Positions 51,381 through 60,326 of a stretch of DNA of 64,000 bases are shown here, one piece after another. The stretch covers positions 287,687 through 351,686 of the forward strand of contig NZ_CP035425.1 of NCBI RefSeq assembly GCF_006740685.1. Reading direction: 5' to 3'. How positions within the stretch are numbered: position 1 is the first letter of the stretch; each line of letters opens with the position of its first letter. The DNA is from Candidatus Nitrosopumilus sp. SW (lineage in GTDB: Archaea > Thermoproteota > Nitrososphaeria > Nitrososphaerales > Nitrosopumilaceae). The position numbers and the translations under genes were made by a program. Below the pieces are notes generated by a model. It ran no database searches and was not told the origin of the DNA. It was given only the letters and a program-made list of their open reading frames with translations.

Positions 51381-52202
51381 ATGGGAAAAACATTTGCAGT
51401 GATTGGAGATCCAATTAACCACTCTTTATCTCCAAATATCCACAGCGCAGCATTCAGGGAATTGAATCTTGATTGTTCATACATTGCATATAGAATTCCA
51501 AAAGATGAATTAGAAGAGGGAATAGAAGGTTTGAAAAAAATCAAAATTGATGGATTTAATGTTACCATTCCTCATAAAGTTGAGATGATGAAATATTTGG
51601 ATAAAATTGACGAATCATGCAGTCTAATTGGGGCAGTAAATACTGTTGTGAATAATGACGGGGTGTTAAAAGGATACAATACTGACATGGATGGTTTTCT
51701 AGAACCATTAAAGAAAAGAAACATAGACATTGCAAATTCAAATGTTCTTTTACTAGGTGCAGGAGGAGCTGCAAGAGCTATCATTGCAGGTTTTGCAAAA
51801 GAAAAAGCAAAAAGCATTACAATTGCAAATAGAACAATAGAAAAGGCAAATAATCTAGCAGAATTTGCAAAAAAGATCAGCCTTAATGCAAATACCATAA
51901 CGATTGATGAGGTAAATGAATCAGCAAAAAATTACAATATCATTGTCAATGCAACGTCAATAGGATTACAAAATGAATCGAGCCCAATATCACTTGAAGG
52001 GATTAACGAAAACACAGTTGTCTACGATATTGTATACATGCCAATGAATACAGATTTTCTAAAAAAAGCAAAAGAAAAAAACGCCATTATTATTTTTGGA
52101 TATGAGATGTTACTAGGTCAAGCAGTAAGAGCGTTTGAGATTTGGCACAATATGGAAGCACCTTATAATGCCATGAAAAAAGCACTTTTAGGAGGATTTT
52201 GA
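51381..52202 (+). CDS. aroE: Shikimate dehydrogenase (AroE)
   Basis: This 273-residue NADP-dependent enzyme reduces dehydroshikimate. Its substrate-binding segments NHSLSPNIHSAAF and FNVTIPHKVEMM, the catalytic IGAVNTV, the nucleotide-binding LLGAGGAARAI and the C-terminal MLLGQAVRAFEIW block are all present. A 49-bp gap separates it from aroD and holds its own promoter-like sequence. Its TGA overlaps the shikimate kinase ATG by one base. Confidence 0.95.
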   Translation: MGKTFAVIGDPINHSLSPNIHSAAFRELNLDCSYIAYRIPKDELEEGIEGLKKIKIDGFNVTIPHKVEMMKYLDKIDESCSLIGAVNTVVNNDGVLKGYNTDMDGFLEPLKKRNIDIANSNVLLLGAGGAARAIIAGFAKEKAKSITIANRTIEKANNLAEFAKKISLNANTITIDEVNESAKNYNIIVNATSIGLQNESSPISLEGINENTVVYDIVYMPMNTDFLKKAKEKNAIIIFGYEMLLGQAVRAFEIWHNMEAPYNAMKKALLGGF

Positions 52203-53056
52203 TGGCAAAAGCAAAGGCTACCGTTCATGGAGCAGTTTCAATAGTAAATGCGATTGCAAACCAAAAAGGAGCAACATTAGGAATAGATCTAAAGGTTGAA
52301 GCAATTGTTGAAACATCTCCTGGAAAAGGCATAATCATTCAATCAGAAAATAAAACTCTTAGTTCGCGCCTAATTAACAAGACAGTTGAAAAAATTGTTT
52401 CAAAAAAAGATCTTGATGAAAACAAGATTACAATTACATTAGAATCAGAAATTCCTACAGGATACGGATTGAAAAGTTCTAGTGCAATATCATCAGCAGT
52501 TGCACTAGGATGTGCAAAAATTTTCAAATCAAAATTTACTGATCAACAAATTTTACTTGCAGGTGTTGAGGCATCAATTGAATCAAAAGTAAGCATCACA
52601 GGGGCGTATGACGATGCATGTTCATGTTACTACGGAGGGTTTAACGTTACAGATAATGCAAAGAAGAAAAGAATGAGTTTTGAAAAAGGGCCATCGAATT
52701 TAATTGCAGTAATTTTTATTCCAAAAAACAGAAAACGAGGAAATCTAAAAAAACTCAAAGTACTATCGTCAGTTTTTGATCATGCTTGGAATTTAGCAAA
52801 AAAATCTAACTATTGGGAAGCGATGATAATTAACGGATTAGCTACAGCATCAATTCTCAGTTCAAGTCCAGAAATAATTACAGGATTAATTGAAAAAGGA
52901 GCTTTAGGAGCATCGGTTTCAGGAAATGGTCCAGCAATTGCAGCAATTACAAAAAAAGAAAATGAATCTAACATCAAAAAAGTATTTTCAACATTAGAGG
53001 GAAACATCATAGTTTCAAAAATCAGTAACAAAAAGGCTGAAGTTCATGAAGTGTAA
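52202..53056 (+). CDS. aroK: Shikimate kinase, archaeal GHMP type
   Basis: The 284-residue kinase belongs to the GHMP superfamily and not to the bacterial P-loop AroK family. Its ATP-binding motif is PTGYGLKSSSAISSAVAL, with KATVHGAVSIVNAIANQKGA at the N terminus and GALGASVSGNGPAIAAI near the end. It phosphorylates the 3-hydroxyl of shikimate. The start ATG at 52202 shares one base with the aroE stop; the frame includes a TTG just upstream. Confidence 0.94.
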   Translation: MAKAKATVHGAVSIVNAIANQKGATLGIDLKVEAIVETSPGKGIIIQSENKTLSSRLINKTVEKIVSKKDLDENKITITLESEIPTGYGLKSSSAISSAVALGCAKIFKSKFTDQQILLAGVEASIESKVSITGAYDDACSCYYGGFNVTDNAKKKRMSFEKGPSNLIAVIFIPKNRKRGNLKKLKVLSSVFDHAWNLAKKSNYWEAMIINGLATASILSSSPEIITGLIEKGALGASVSGNGPAIAAITKKENESNIKKVFSTLEGNIIVSKISNKKAEVHEV

Positions 53057-54314
53057 AATAGAAAAATCTACAATTTCAGGACAAATAGTTTGTCCCCCAA
53101 ACAAAAGCTATACACATAGAGCAATATTTCTTGCATCACTTGCAGGAGATAATAGTAAGGTGGAAAACGTATTGTTATCAGCAGACACTCTTGCAACAAT
53201 TGAAGCATGTAAGAAATTTGGTGCAGTTATAGAGATAGAGAATTCATCAATAATTGTCAAAAATCCCATAAATTTTGATAAAATCGTGCCTGAAATCAAT
53301 ACCGAGAATTCAGGAACAACAATTAGAATTGCCTCAGGAATTGCAGGTTTATTTTCTGAAGAGATTACTTTGACAGGGGATGAGAGTTTACAAAAAAGAC
53401 CCATGCAGCCCCTATTAGATGCATTATCAAGCATAGGAGCACAATGTCAATCAACAAATGGTAAACCACCAATCAAAATCAAGGGGAAGATTTCAGGAGG
53501 AGATGTAACAATTCCAGGGAATTTCTCCAGTCAGTTTATTTCTGCATTATTAATTACTGCACCACTGACTGAAAAAGGAATCAATCTTTCGATAAAAGAT
53601 AATCTAGTATCAAAACCATATCTGGATGCAACAATTGCAACAATGAGAAAATTTGGAGTTAGCGTACAAACACTAATCCCATACAAAAGATACAATATTT
53701 CACCACAGATTTACAATCCAACAACTTTTACAGTTCCAATTGATTTTTCTAGTCTTGCATTATTATTATCTGCAGCAGTTCTTAACGGAGATGAAACAAC
53801 AATCAAAGGAAATATTGGGAATTTACCTCAAGGAGACGAGGTCTTTATCGACATACTAGAGCAGTTAGGAGTTACAGTAAGTATTGATGAAGATGAAATT
53901 AAAATTAAATCACCTGAAACACTAAAGGGAGGAAGATTCGATTTGAGTAACTCTCCAGATCTTTTGCCACCATTGGCAATACTTGCATTAAATTCAGAGA
54001 GTCCAATTGAAATTGTCAATGTAAAACATGCAAGATTAAAAGAAACAGATAGAATTGCAATAACATCAAGAGAATTAGTGAAACTTGGAATTAAAGTTCA
54101 GGAGAAAGAAGATGGTTTAGTTTTAGAATCAACTGGAAATCCTAATGGTGCAGAATTAAATTCCGAGAATGATCACAGACTTTTCATGGCATTTTGTATT
54201 GCAGGAATGTATGTTGGAGACTGTATTGTAACAGATCCAGAATCAGTTCAAGTTTCGTATCCAAACTTCATCGAAGAGATGAACAAAATTGGAGCAAAAA
54301 TTCAATCAGAATAA
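53046..54314 (+). CDS. aroA: EPSP synthase (AroA)
   Basis: The 422-residue enzyme condenses shikimate-3-phosphate with PEP. Family blocks are CPPNKSYTHRAIFLASLA at the start, ENSGTTIRIASGIAGLF, GDESLQKRPMQPLLDAL, SSQFISALLITAPL, KETDRIAITSRELVKLG and NDHRLFMAFCIAG at the end. Length and order are normal. Its first 11 bp overlap the shikimate kinase end. The 326-bp gap after it holds a candidate RNA. Confidence 0.96.
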   Translation: MKCKIEKSTISGQIVCPPNKSYTHRAIFLASLAGDNSKVENVLLSADTLATIEACKKFGAVIEIENSSIIVKNPINFDKIVPEINTENSGTTIRIASGIAGLFSEEITLTGDESLQKRPMQPLLDALSSIGAQCQSTNGKPPIKIKGKISGGDVTIPGNFSSQFISALLITAPLTEKGINLSIKDNLVSKPYLDATIATMRKFGVSVQTLIPYKRYNISPQIYNPTTFTVPIDFSSLALLLSAAVLNGDETTIKGNIGNLPQGDEVFIDILEQLGVTVSIDEDEIKIKSPETLKGGRFDLSNSPDLLPPLAILALNSESPIEIVNVKHARLKETDRIAITSRELVKLGIKVQEKEDGLVLESTGNPNGAELNSENDHRLFMAFCIAGMYVGDCIVTDPESVQVSYPNFIEEMNKIGAKIQSE

Positions 54315-54347
54315 GTTTTCAAAAAAAATCAACTAAAAGGGATAAAG

Positions 54348-54431
54348 GCGCGACCTTGTATAGGGTGAAAAGCATTCTCCACACCCTCAACGCTTTTGCG
54401 TAGATAACATGTATTTTTCGCAAGGCCGCGC
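54348..54431. ncRNA. Candidate structured non-coding RNA between aroA and aroC
   Basis: An 11-bp closing stem pairs GCGCGACCTTG (54348-54358) with CAAGGCCGCGC (54421-54431), with one A-C mismatch. Inside, AGGGTG (54362-54367) pairs perfectly with CACCCT (54382-54387), and ACGC-TTTT-GCGT (54390-54401) forms a third hairpin, giving a three-way junction. AAAAGC (54368-54373) could instead pair with GCTTTT (54392-54397). A T-rich GTTTTTCC about 25 bp downstream on the plus strand could end it. The strand is not certain. It may be a free RNA or a leader of aroC. Confidence 0.5.
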
Positions 54432-54611
54432 AAATTATGCAGTAAAAATTGCACGTTTTTCCATGTATTCTATATGTTATTATTATATTTAAGAATATAT
54501 TAAAATAATTTCATAAAAATAGGCTATATTTTATAAATTATAATCATACCAGAATTAATTGTAAAAAAGAATCCAAAACAGTAGGAATTTTTCTAAAGAA
54601 TCCGAATGAGG

Positions 54612-54620
54612 AATTATAAG
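54612..54620 (+). promoter_or_regulatory. TATA box of aroC
   Basis: AATTATAAG is centred about 25 bp before the aroC ATG. It implies that aroC has its own start site and that the structured element 180 bp upstream is not necessarily in its leader. Confidence 0.5.
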
Positions 54621-54640
54621 CATCATTTAGCTTTGATATT

Positions 54641-55738
54641 ATGTTGCCGGGAAGTTCTATTGGTCAGCGTCTTGTGTTGACAAGTTTTGGGGAGAGTCAT
54701 GGAAAATCTATTGGAGCCGTTTTAGATGGTTGTCCTGCAGGATTAGAAATTGATGAAAAAGATATTCAAAAAATGTTAGATCAAAGAAAACCAGGGCAAA
54801 ATATAATTTCAACTCAAAGAAAAGAAGGAGACATAGTAGAGATCATCTCAGGAATTTTCAGGGGGTACACAACAGGTGCACCAATAACAATGGTAATTTG
54901 GAACAGTGATCAAAAATCAAAAGATTATGAAAATTTGAAAACAAAACTCAGACCAGGGCATTCGGATTATCCAGCCATGATGAAATACAATCAATATAAT
55001 GATCACAGAGGAGGAGGAAGATTTTCAGGAAGATTAACTGCAACACATGTGATGGGAGGTGCAATTGCAAGGAAACTTCTAAAAGTAACTTTAGGAATTG
55101 AAACAAATTCTTTCACATCACAAATTGGAAAAATAAAGATGGAAAGAGAATTTAATGAAAAAATGATTAATTCAATTTATAAAAACGAAGTAAGATGTCC
55201 TGAAGATAAAACAGCAAAAATAATGAGAGCGAGTATTTTGGATGCAAGAAAGAGAGGAGATTCACTAGGAGGAATAATTGAATCAGTTACGACAAACGTT
55301 CCAGTCGGATTAGGGGAACCAATTTTTAGTTCATTAGAATCAGATTTGAGTAAAGCAATGTTTTCTATTCCATCAGTTAAAGGAGTAGAATTTGGGTCAG
55401 GATTCAAAGGGTCGGAACTTTTCGGTTCTGAAAATAATGACCTGTATACTGTAAAAAGAGGTAAAATTGTAACCAAGACAAATAATTCAGGAGGAATTCT
55501 AGGAGGAATTTCAAATGGTATGCCAATTACAATGAGAATTGCATTCAAACCAGCATCATCAATTTCACAAAAACAAAGTACAGTAGACATCAAGACCAAA
55601 AAAGAGACCACACTCCAAGTGAAGGGAAGACATGACCCATGTGTTGTTCCAAGAGCCCCACCTGTAGTAGATTCTCTTGTAGCATTAACAATTGCAGATC
55701 ATGCACTAATTTCAGGTCAAATCAAGCCTGTTTTGTAA
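54641..55738 (+). CDS. aroC: Chorismate synthase (AroC)
   Basis: The 365-residue flavin-dependent enzyme removes phosphate from EPSP to give chorismate. Seen motifs are TSFGESHGKSIGAVLDGCPAG at the N terminus, RPGHSDYPAMMKY, DHRGGGRFSGRLTATHVM, NSGGILGGISNGMPI and GRHDPCVVPRAPPV near the end. Length is typical. It is followed 4 bp later by the chorismate mutase-aminotransferase fusion. Confidence 0.97.
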   Translation: MLPGSSIGQRLVLTSFGESHGKSIGAVLDGCPAGLEIDEKDIQKMLDQRKPGQNIISTQRKEGDIVEIISGIFRGYTTGAPITMVIWNSDQKSKDYENLKTKLRPGHSDYPAMMKYNQYNDHRGGGRFSGRLTATHVMGGAIARKLLKVTLGIETNSFTSQIGKIKMEREFNEKMINSIYKNEVRCPEDKTAKIMRASILDARKRGDSLGGIIESVTTNVPVGLGEPIFSSLESDLSKAMFSIPSVKGVEFGSGFKGSELFGSENNDLYTVKRGKIVTKTNNSGGILGGISNGMPITMRIAFKPASSISQKQSTVDIKTKKETTLQVKGRHDPCVVPRAPPVVDSLVALTIADHALISGQIKPVL

Positions 55739-55742
55739 GAAA

Positions 55743-57113
55743 ATGTCAGATATTAACGATTTACGGAATAAGATGGACGAAGTAACTCTTCAGATGGTAA
55801 AGTTACTAAAAACTAGAACAGATATCGCAAAGGAGATTGGTGAAGTAAAGAAAAACATCGGCAAGGGGGTCACTGATGAAACACGTGAAGACAATCTTCG
55901 CGGAAAAGTGATTTCAGTATGTCAAGAGATAGGATTGGATGAAGAAATCGCTACAAAGTTTTTGAATTTTCTATTAAACGAATCAATCAAGGTTCAATCA
56001 TCAAATAAACAAACTCATCTTTCAATATTTCTTAAAGCAAAGGAATTGGAACAACAAGGAAAACACATTATCCATATGGAAGTAGGAGAACCAGACTTTT
56101 TGCCACCAACAATTGTAAAAGATGCATTAGAAGAAGTGTTTGAGAAAGGATTTCTAAAATACGGACAAGCAAAAGGAATGCCAATATTTAGAGAAGCATT
56201 AGCAAAGCATGCAAATAAAAAATTTAATGCAAATGTAACTCTAGAAAACATCATAGTTAGTCCAGGTGCAAGATTCTCCATATTTACTGCAATAACAACT
56301 CTACTAAATCCAGGAGACGAGATGATTGTAATTGAACCCGCATGGCCCGCATACAAAGATTGTGCATTAAATTCAGGAATCAAAGTCAGAACGATAAACA
56401 CATCTTTTGAAAACAAGTGGGAGCCATCCACAGAACAAATAGAAAATACAATTAATTCAAATACAAAAATGATAGTCTTGAACTATCCTAACAATCCAAC
56501 AGGAAAAATTCTTCCAGAAAAATTACAAGATCAAATTATTGAAATTGCAAAGAAAAATAATCTGTATGTATTAAGTGATGAGATTTATTCTGAATATGTA
56601 AAATCAGAATGGAAAAGTGTTTTGAGTTATAATTATGAAAAAAGTATTGTAACACAATCATTTTCGAAATCCCATGCCATGACAGGTTTTAGAATAGGAT
56701 ATGCAATTGCAGATACAGAGATTATTGAAAAAATGGCAAAATTAGAAGCATTATGTCTAACTAATGTATCAGAACCAATTCAATACATTGCCATGAAAGC
56801 ATTGGAAGCAGATACGTCCAACAATAATAAAACAGTCCAAAGTAGACTAGATGTGTTGATTCAAAAAGCAAATGAGATGAATCTAGATATTGTTGTTCCA
56901 GAGGGGGCAATGTACATCTTTGCTCGAGTCAATAAAGAAGGGTTTGATGGAGTACAATTTGCAAATAATACACTTGAAAGAGGTTTAGCAGTAGCTCCAG
57001 GAGAAGGATTTGGAGATTACAAAAATTTCATAAGAATTTCAGCATGTCAGGACGAGAAGACACTAATTGAGGGAATGAATATACTAAAGGATATCATGAG
57101 TGAAGATCAATGA
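55743..57113 (+). CDS. Chorismate mutase-aromatic aminotransferase fusion
   Basis: The 456-residue protein joins two enzymes. Residues 1-88 are an AroQ-type chorismate mutase helix bundle, with conserved basic positions (R8 in DLRNKMDEV, R25 and K36 in LLKTRTDIAKEIGEVK) and an acidic residue near E49. Residues 91-456 are a class I PLP aminotransferase with VGEPDF, NYPNNPTG (residues 247-254), D279 (LSDEIYSEY) and the PLP Lys K309 in SFSKSHAMTGFRIGYA. The fusion would convert chorismate to prephenate and transaminate an aromatic ketoacid or prephenate. Its end overlaps prephenate dehydrogenase (ATGA). Confidence 0.92.
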   Translation: MSDINDLRNKMDEVTLQMVKLLKTRTDIAKEIGEVKKNIGKGVTDETREDNLRGKVISVCQEIGLDEEIATKFLNFLLNESIKVQSSNKQTHLSIFLKAKELEQQGKHIIHMEVGEPDFLPPTIVKDALEEVFEKGFLKYGQAKGMPIFREALAKHANKKFNANVTLENIIVSPGARFSIFTAITTLLNPGDEMIVIEPAWPAYKDCALNSGIKVRTINTSFENKWEPSTEQIENTINSNTKMIVLNYPNNPTGKILPEKLQDQIIEIAKKNNLYVLSDEIYSEYVKSEWKSVLSYNYEKSIVTQSFSKSHAMTGFRIGYAIADTEIIEKMAKLEALCLTNVSEPIQYIAMKALEADTSNNNKTVQSRLDVLIQKANEMNLDIVVPEGAMYIFARVNKEGFDGVQFANNTLERGLAVAPGEGFGDYKNFIRISACQDEKTLIEGMNILKDIMSEDQ

Positions 57114-57961
57114 AGAAAGTTACAGTTATTGGAGCAGGAGGGCAAATGGGTCAATGGTTTGCCAAATATTTTGCAGACAAAGGATTTGAGGTAACAGGTT
57201 TTGATTCAGAAAACAAAATTCCCGGCAAGGGAATAATACCATCAGATTCTCTAGTAGGAGCAATTCTCAAGGCAGATTATGTAGTCTTATGTACTCCAAC
57301 AAGAAGAACACCAGAAATCATTAGACTAATTGCAAAAGAAATGAAAAGAGGAACATACCTTATTGAGATTTCATCTGAGAAATCCAAAGTTGTTTCATCA
57401 TTATCAAAAATGCCTGCAAAGATCAATCCAATTTGCATTCACCCAATGTTTGGACCAGGAGTAAAAACAATAAAAGGTCAAAACATAATTTCAGTCCCAA
57501 TCAAAGATGCAAAAAAAGAATTAACCGTAGCAAAATCATTGTTTGAAGGAGCTAATTTTGTTACAATTGATGCAGTTGAACATGACAAAAAGATTGCAGT
57601 CATTTTAGGATTAACTCATTTAATGAATTTGGTTTTTGCAAACATTGTTTCAAAAGATGAAAAAATGTTACTTACAGAAAAAATGTCAGGTACAACTTTC
57701 AGAGTTCAGAAAACATTAGCAGAAAGCATCATGACGGAATCCCCGGAATTAATTGAAACTATAATTGCAAATCCTGAAATCCGTAGAGTTGCAGAAGAGC
57801 TTTGGAAAGACATTGGAAGGTTACTAACAGCAGTTCAAGAATCTAAAACGGAAGAAGTTGTAAATTACATTAAAGATTGCCAAGATAGATTAGCAAAACA
57901 TACAGACATCAATGAGTCTTACAAGAAACTAACAAAGATGGTCAAAGCCGTTGAAAAATAA
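57110..57961 (+). CDS. tyrA: Prephenate/arogenate dehydrogenase (TyrA)
   Basis: The 283-residue NAD(P)-dependent enzyme has a Rossmann motif VIGAGGQMGQWFAKYF at the N terminus, the VVLCTPTRRTPEII strand, the active-site IHPMFGPGVKTIKGQN region and the all-helical C-terminal dimerisation domain. It oxidatively decarboxylates prephenate or arogenate toward tyrosine. It is translationally coupled to the fused mutase-aminotransferase gene (ATGA). Confidence 0.93.
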   Translation: MKKVTVIGAGGQMGQWFAKYFADKGFEVTGFDSENKIPGKGIIPSDSLVGAILKADYVVLCTPTRRTPEIIRLIAKEMKRGTYLIEISSEKSKVVSSLSKMPAKINPICIHPMFGPGVKTIKGQNIISVPIKDAKKELTVAKSLFEGANFVTIDAVEHDKKIAVILGLTHLMNLVFANIVSKDEKMLLTEKMSGTTFRVQKTLAESIMTESPELIETIIANPEIRRVAEELWKDIGRLLTAVQESKTEEVVNYIKDCQDRLAKHTDINESYKKLTKMVKAVEK

Positions 57962-57966
57962 CGGGC

Positions 57967-58371
57967 ATGCGCTCAACAAAGATAGTTACTTCTTTCATCA
58001 GAGACAATGAGAAATTATTAATTCTAAAACGAAGTCAAGAAGTCAAAACTATGAAGGGATTGTGGGCAGGGATAAGTGGAATTATAGAAAAAAATGAAGA
58101 GCCACTCAATAGAGCAAAAATTGAAATTTTCGAAGAGGTCGGAATTACAGAAAATCAAATAACTTTAGTAAAATCTGCTGAAGAGATGAGAATTAACTCA
58201 CCACAATATCAAAATCATGAGTGGGAAATTTTTCCGTTTTTATTTGAAGCAAAAAACCCAACCATCAAACTCAATTGGGAAAATTCGGATTTTAAATGGA
58301 TTAAGGTTGAGGAATTGAAAGATTATGAAACAGTTCCCAGTCTTGAAAAAGTATTATTCAATTTGTTGTAG
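57967..58371 (+). CDS. Nudix hydrolase with an altered Nudix box
   Basis: The 134-residue protein has the Nudix segment GIIEKNEEPLNRAKIEIFEEVGI. Compared with the consensus GX5EX7REUXEEXGU, the Arg is replaced by Ile, while the three catalytic Glu positions are kept. Nudix enzymes hydrolyse nucleoside diphosphates linked to another moiety. It starts 6 bp after tyrA and might belong to its operon. Its end overlaps the convergent thiC by 18 bp. Confidence 0.85.
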   Translation: MRSTKIVTSFIRDNEKLLILKRSQEVKTMKGLWAGISGIIEKNEEPLNRAKIEIFEEVGITENQITLVKSAEEMRINSPQYQNHEWEIFPFLFEAKNPTIKLNWENSDFKWIKVEELKDYETVPSLEKVLFNLL

Positions 58372-59682
58372 ATTTTCGTTTTCTTTTTCATATTTTTTTT
58401 GTTGAGGCAGCATCATGTAAACACATGCACCTCCGCACATAGTACAAGGAACATTATTACCAGGATGTTGTCCGGTTCTGCTGTGAATTTTTGCAGCTTC
58501 CTCAGGGTCAATAGATAATGCAAGTTGTTTTTCCCAGTCCAAAGTACGACGAGCTTCAGTCATCTCCATATCCCATTTAATCGCTTTATCACGAATTTTC
58601 ACAAGATCACCTGCATGTGCTGCAATCCTATATGCAATTAATCCAGCCTTTACTTCATCAGCATTAGGTAATGCAAGATGTTCTGAAGGAGTAAGATAAC
58701 ATAGAAGATCAACACCTTCGCTTGCAGATACAGCTGCACCAATTGCACTTGCAATGTGATCATGTCCAGATGCAACATCAGTTACTAATGGACCAAGAAC
58801 ATAGTATGGGACATCTCCAATCAAAGATTTTGCAAGTCTGACATTTGCTGCAACTTCATTTAGAGGAACATGTCCTGGACCTTCAACCATCACTTGAACA
58901 TCTTGTTCATGTGCACGCTTAGTCAATTGTGAAATATTGATCATTTCTTGAACTTGTAATTCATCATGGGAATCCAAGATAGAGCCAGGTCGAAGTGCAT
59001 CGCCAAGGCTAAAAGTAACATCATATTTCTTAGCCATTTCTACAAGATAATCATAATGAGTCAAGTATGGGTTTTCTTTGTCGTGTTTTAGCATCCATGC
59101 AGCAGTAATAGTACCACCTTTGCTGACAACACCACCATATCTTTGAACTTTTAGAATTCTTTTTGCGATGTCTTTAGTAATGCCACAATGTATAGTCGTA
59201 TAATCAACACCGTCCTTTGCATTATTTTCAAATGCATTTAGATAATCATCTTCAGTAAGGTTCAAAGGATTTTTGTGTACTTCAACACCATAATTGTATG
59301 CTTCATAAATTGGAACAGTACCAAAAGTTATTGGTGCAGTTTCTAACAAAGTTTTTCTAATATGCTTTACATCACCACCATCACTAAGATCCATCATAGT
59401 ATCTGCGTGATATTTTACTGCAACCTTTGCTTTTTCAATCTCTTCTTCAAGATTAACATTTAATGTAGAAGTCCCAATGTTTACATTAACTTTAGTTTTC
59501 AAGCCTTTGCCAATTCCAACATTATGAATTTTTTGAGGTCGGCAATTATTACTTGGAATAATAATAGAACCCTTTGCAATTTTTGGAATTAGCCAGTCAA
59601 GAGTGACATCTTCATCTTTTGCAACTTGTTTCATTTCATCAGTTGCAACACCGCGTCGTGCGGCAGTCATTTGAGTTGCCAT
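58354..59682 (-). CDS. thiC: Phosphomethylpyrimidine synthase (ThiC)
   Basis: This radical SAM-like enzyme turns aminoimidazole ribotide into HMP phosphate for thiamine synthesis. It has SIIIPSNNCRPQKIHNVGIG, VNIGTS, the MDLSDGG segment, EGPGHVPLN and DVASGHDHIASAIG. The C-terminal cluster motif is CTMCGGAC (CxxCxxxC). The longest frame begins at TTG 59715, but a TTTAAAT box at 59706-59712 is 27 bp before the ATG at 59682 (MATQMTAARRG), giving 442 residues, so I use that start. No TPP-riboswitch-like leader is seen. Confidence 0.95.
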   Translation of the reverse strand: MATQMTAARRGVATDEMKQVAKDEDVTLDWLIPKIAKGSIIIPSNNCRPQKIHNVGIGKGLKTKVNVNIGTSTLNVNLEEEIEKAKVAVKYHADTMMDLSDGGDVKHIRKTLLETAPITFGTVPIYEAYNYGVEVHKNPLNLTEDDYLNAFENNAKDGVDYTTIHCGITKDIAKRILKVQRYGGVVSKGGTITAAWMLKHDKENPYLTHYDYLVEMAKKYDVTFSLGDALRPGSILDSHDELQVQEMINISQLTKRAHEQDVQVMVEGPGHVPLNEVAANVRLAKSLIGDVPYYVLGPLVTDVASGHDHIASAIGAAVSASEGVDLLCYLTPSEHLALPNADEVKAGLIAYRIAAHAGDLVKIRDKAIKWDMEMTEARRTLDWEKQLALSIDPEEAAKIHSRTGQHPGNNVPCTMCGGACVYMMLPQQKKYEKENENLQQIE

Positions 59683-59705
59683 AGAATAATCTATACTTTT
59701 GCCTG

Positions 59706-59712
59706 ATTTAAA
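59706..59712 (-). promoter_or_regulatory. TATA box of thiC
   Basis: TTTAAAT on the minus strand is centred 27 bp before the ATG at 59682, which supports that start over the upstream TTG and implies a leaderless message. Confidence 0.5.
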
Positions 59713-59813
59713 CAATCATAAAGTTACAGAACTTTATTAATCGCTTGAGATTTTATTTACAATATATTAAAAAACAGATCGACTTTAAATGGAATAATAC
59801 GACATTATATCTT

Positions 59814-59912
59814 GTGAGAACTATCAGAGAATGCAGGCATTGTGGGAGAGAATTTTACAGTATAAAAGATGAATTTTGCTCATTTGATTGTGTGACCCAA
59901 TCATCAGCATGA
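59814..59912 (+). CDS. Micro zinc-ribbon protein (32 aa)
   Basis: A GTG-initiated 32-residue ORF carries ECRHCGREF and EFCSFDC motifs (CxxC and CxxxC), a compact zinc-binding pattern also seen at the N terminus of some larger archaeal proteins. A TATTATA-like sequence lies just upstream. It ends 2 bp before the end of a convergent ORF. Function unknown. Confidence 0.55.
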   Translation: MRTIRECRHCGREFYSIKDEFCSFDCVTQSSA

Positions 59913-59914
59913 AT

Positions 59915-60133
59915 TCAGTTCAGATTTAGTTCTTTTTGAAGTAAAGATTTCTCAGATCGGATTTTTGAAATTCTATCTAAAATAGGCTTGATTATACGCT
60001 CAGAATCAGGAGAATTTACAAAATTTTGTTTTATATCATAAACTCTTTGTGATAATTCCAGTTCAGCATTTATCAACGAAATGTATTCTCGTAGTTTTTG
60101 ATTTTCAGATTTTAAAGAATTTATTTCAACCAT
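59915..60133 (-). CDS. Small coiled-coil protein (72 aa)
   Basis: The 72-residue ORF is nearly all helix with heptad-like leucines (NSLKSENQKLREYISLINAE, then RIIKPILDRISKIRSEKSLL). It begins 1 bp after the stop of the zinc-ribbon gene at 60135, on the same strand, so both are likely made together. No family recognised. Confidence 0.6.
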   Translation of the reverse strand: MVEINSLKSENQKLREYISLINAELELSQRVYDIKQNFVNSPDSERIIKPILDRISKIRSEKSLLQKELNLN

Positions 60134-60134
60134 A

Positions 60135-60326
60135 TCATCTCGGAGGACTCCAGCTTTCCTCTACAGAATCAGCAGTGTTTCCAGTAACAAGATATTGTTT
60201 TCCACATTTGAAACATTGCCACAAAAATTTTCCTTCTTTTTTTGTTTGATATTGCATGGGCAATAAACATACAGTACAACGTAATTCTTCTGGAGGAGAA
60301 TCATCAATCATTGGAATTTCAGTCAT
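60135..60326 (-). CDS. Zinc-ribbon protein (63 aa)
   Basis: The 63-residue protein has RCTVCLLPMQY (CxxC) and QCFKCGKQYLV (CxxC) 21 residues apart, a typical zinc ribbon, after an acidic start. It is a probable nucleic-acid or protein-binding module. It heads a small two-gene unit with the coiled-coil gene. Confidence 0.65.
   Translation of the reverse strand: MTEIPMIDDSPPEELRCTVCLLPMQYQTKKEGKFLWQCFKCGKQYLVTGNTADSVEESWSPPR

Larger units (their letters stand above)
54315..54640. other. 326-bp gap: structured GC-rich element, AT-rich tail and aroC promoter
   Basis: No convincing ORF is seen. A GC-rich segment (about 54345-54435) stands out sharply from the AT-rich surroundings and can fold. 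An AT-rich stretch follows (54470-54600). The aroC TATA-like AATTATAAG lies at 54612-54620, about 25 bp before the ATG. Confidence 0.6.

Noticed and set aside
58354-59813. TPP riboswitch before thiC.
   Set aside because: The leader appears absent (TATA 27 bp from the ATG) and no conserved CTGAGA-type core was found.
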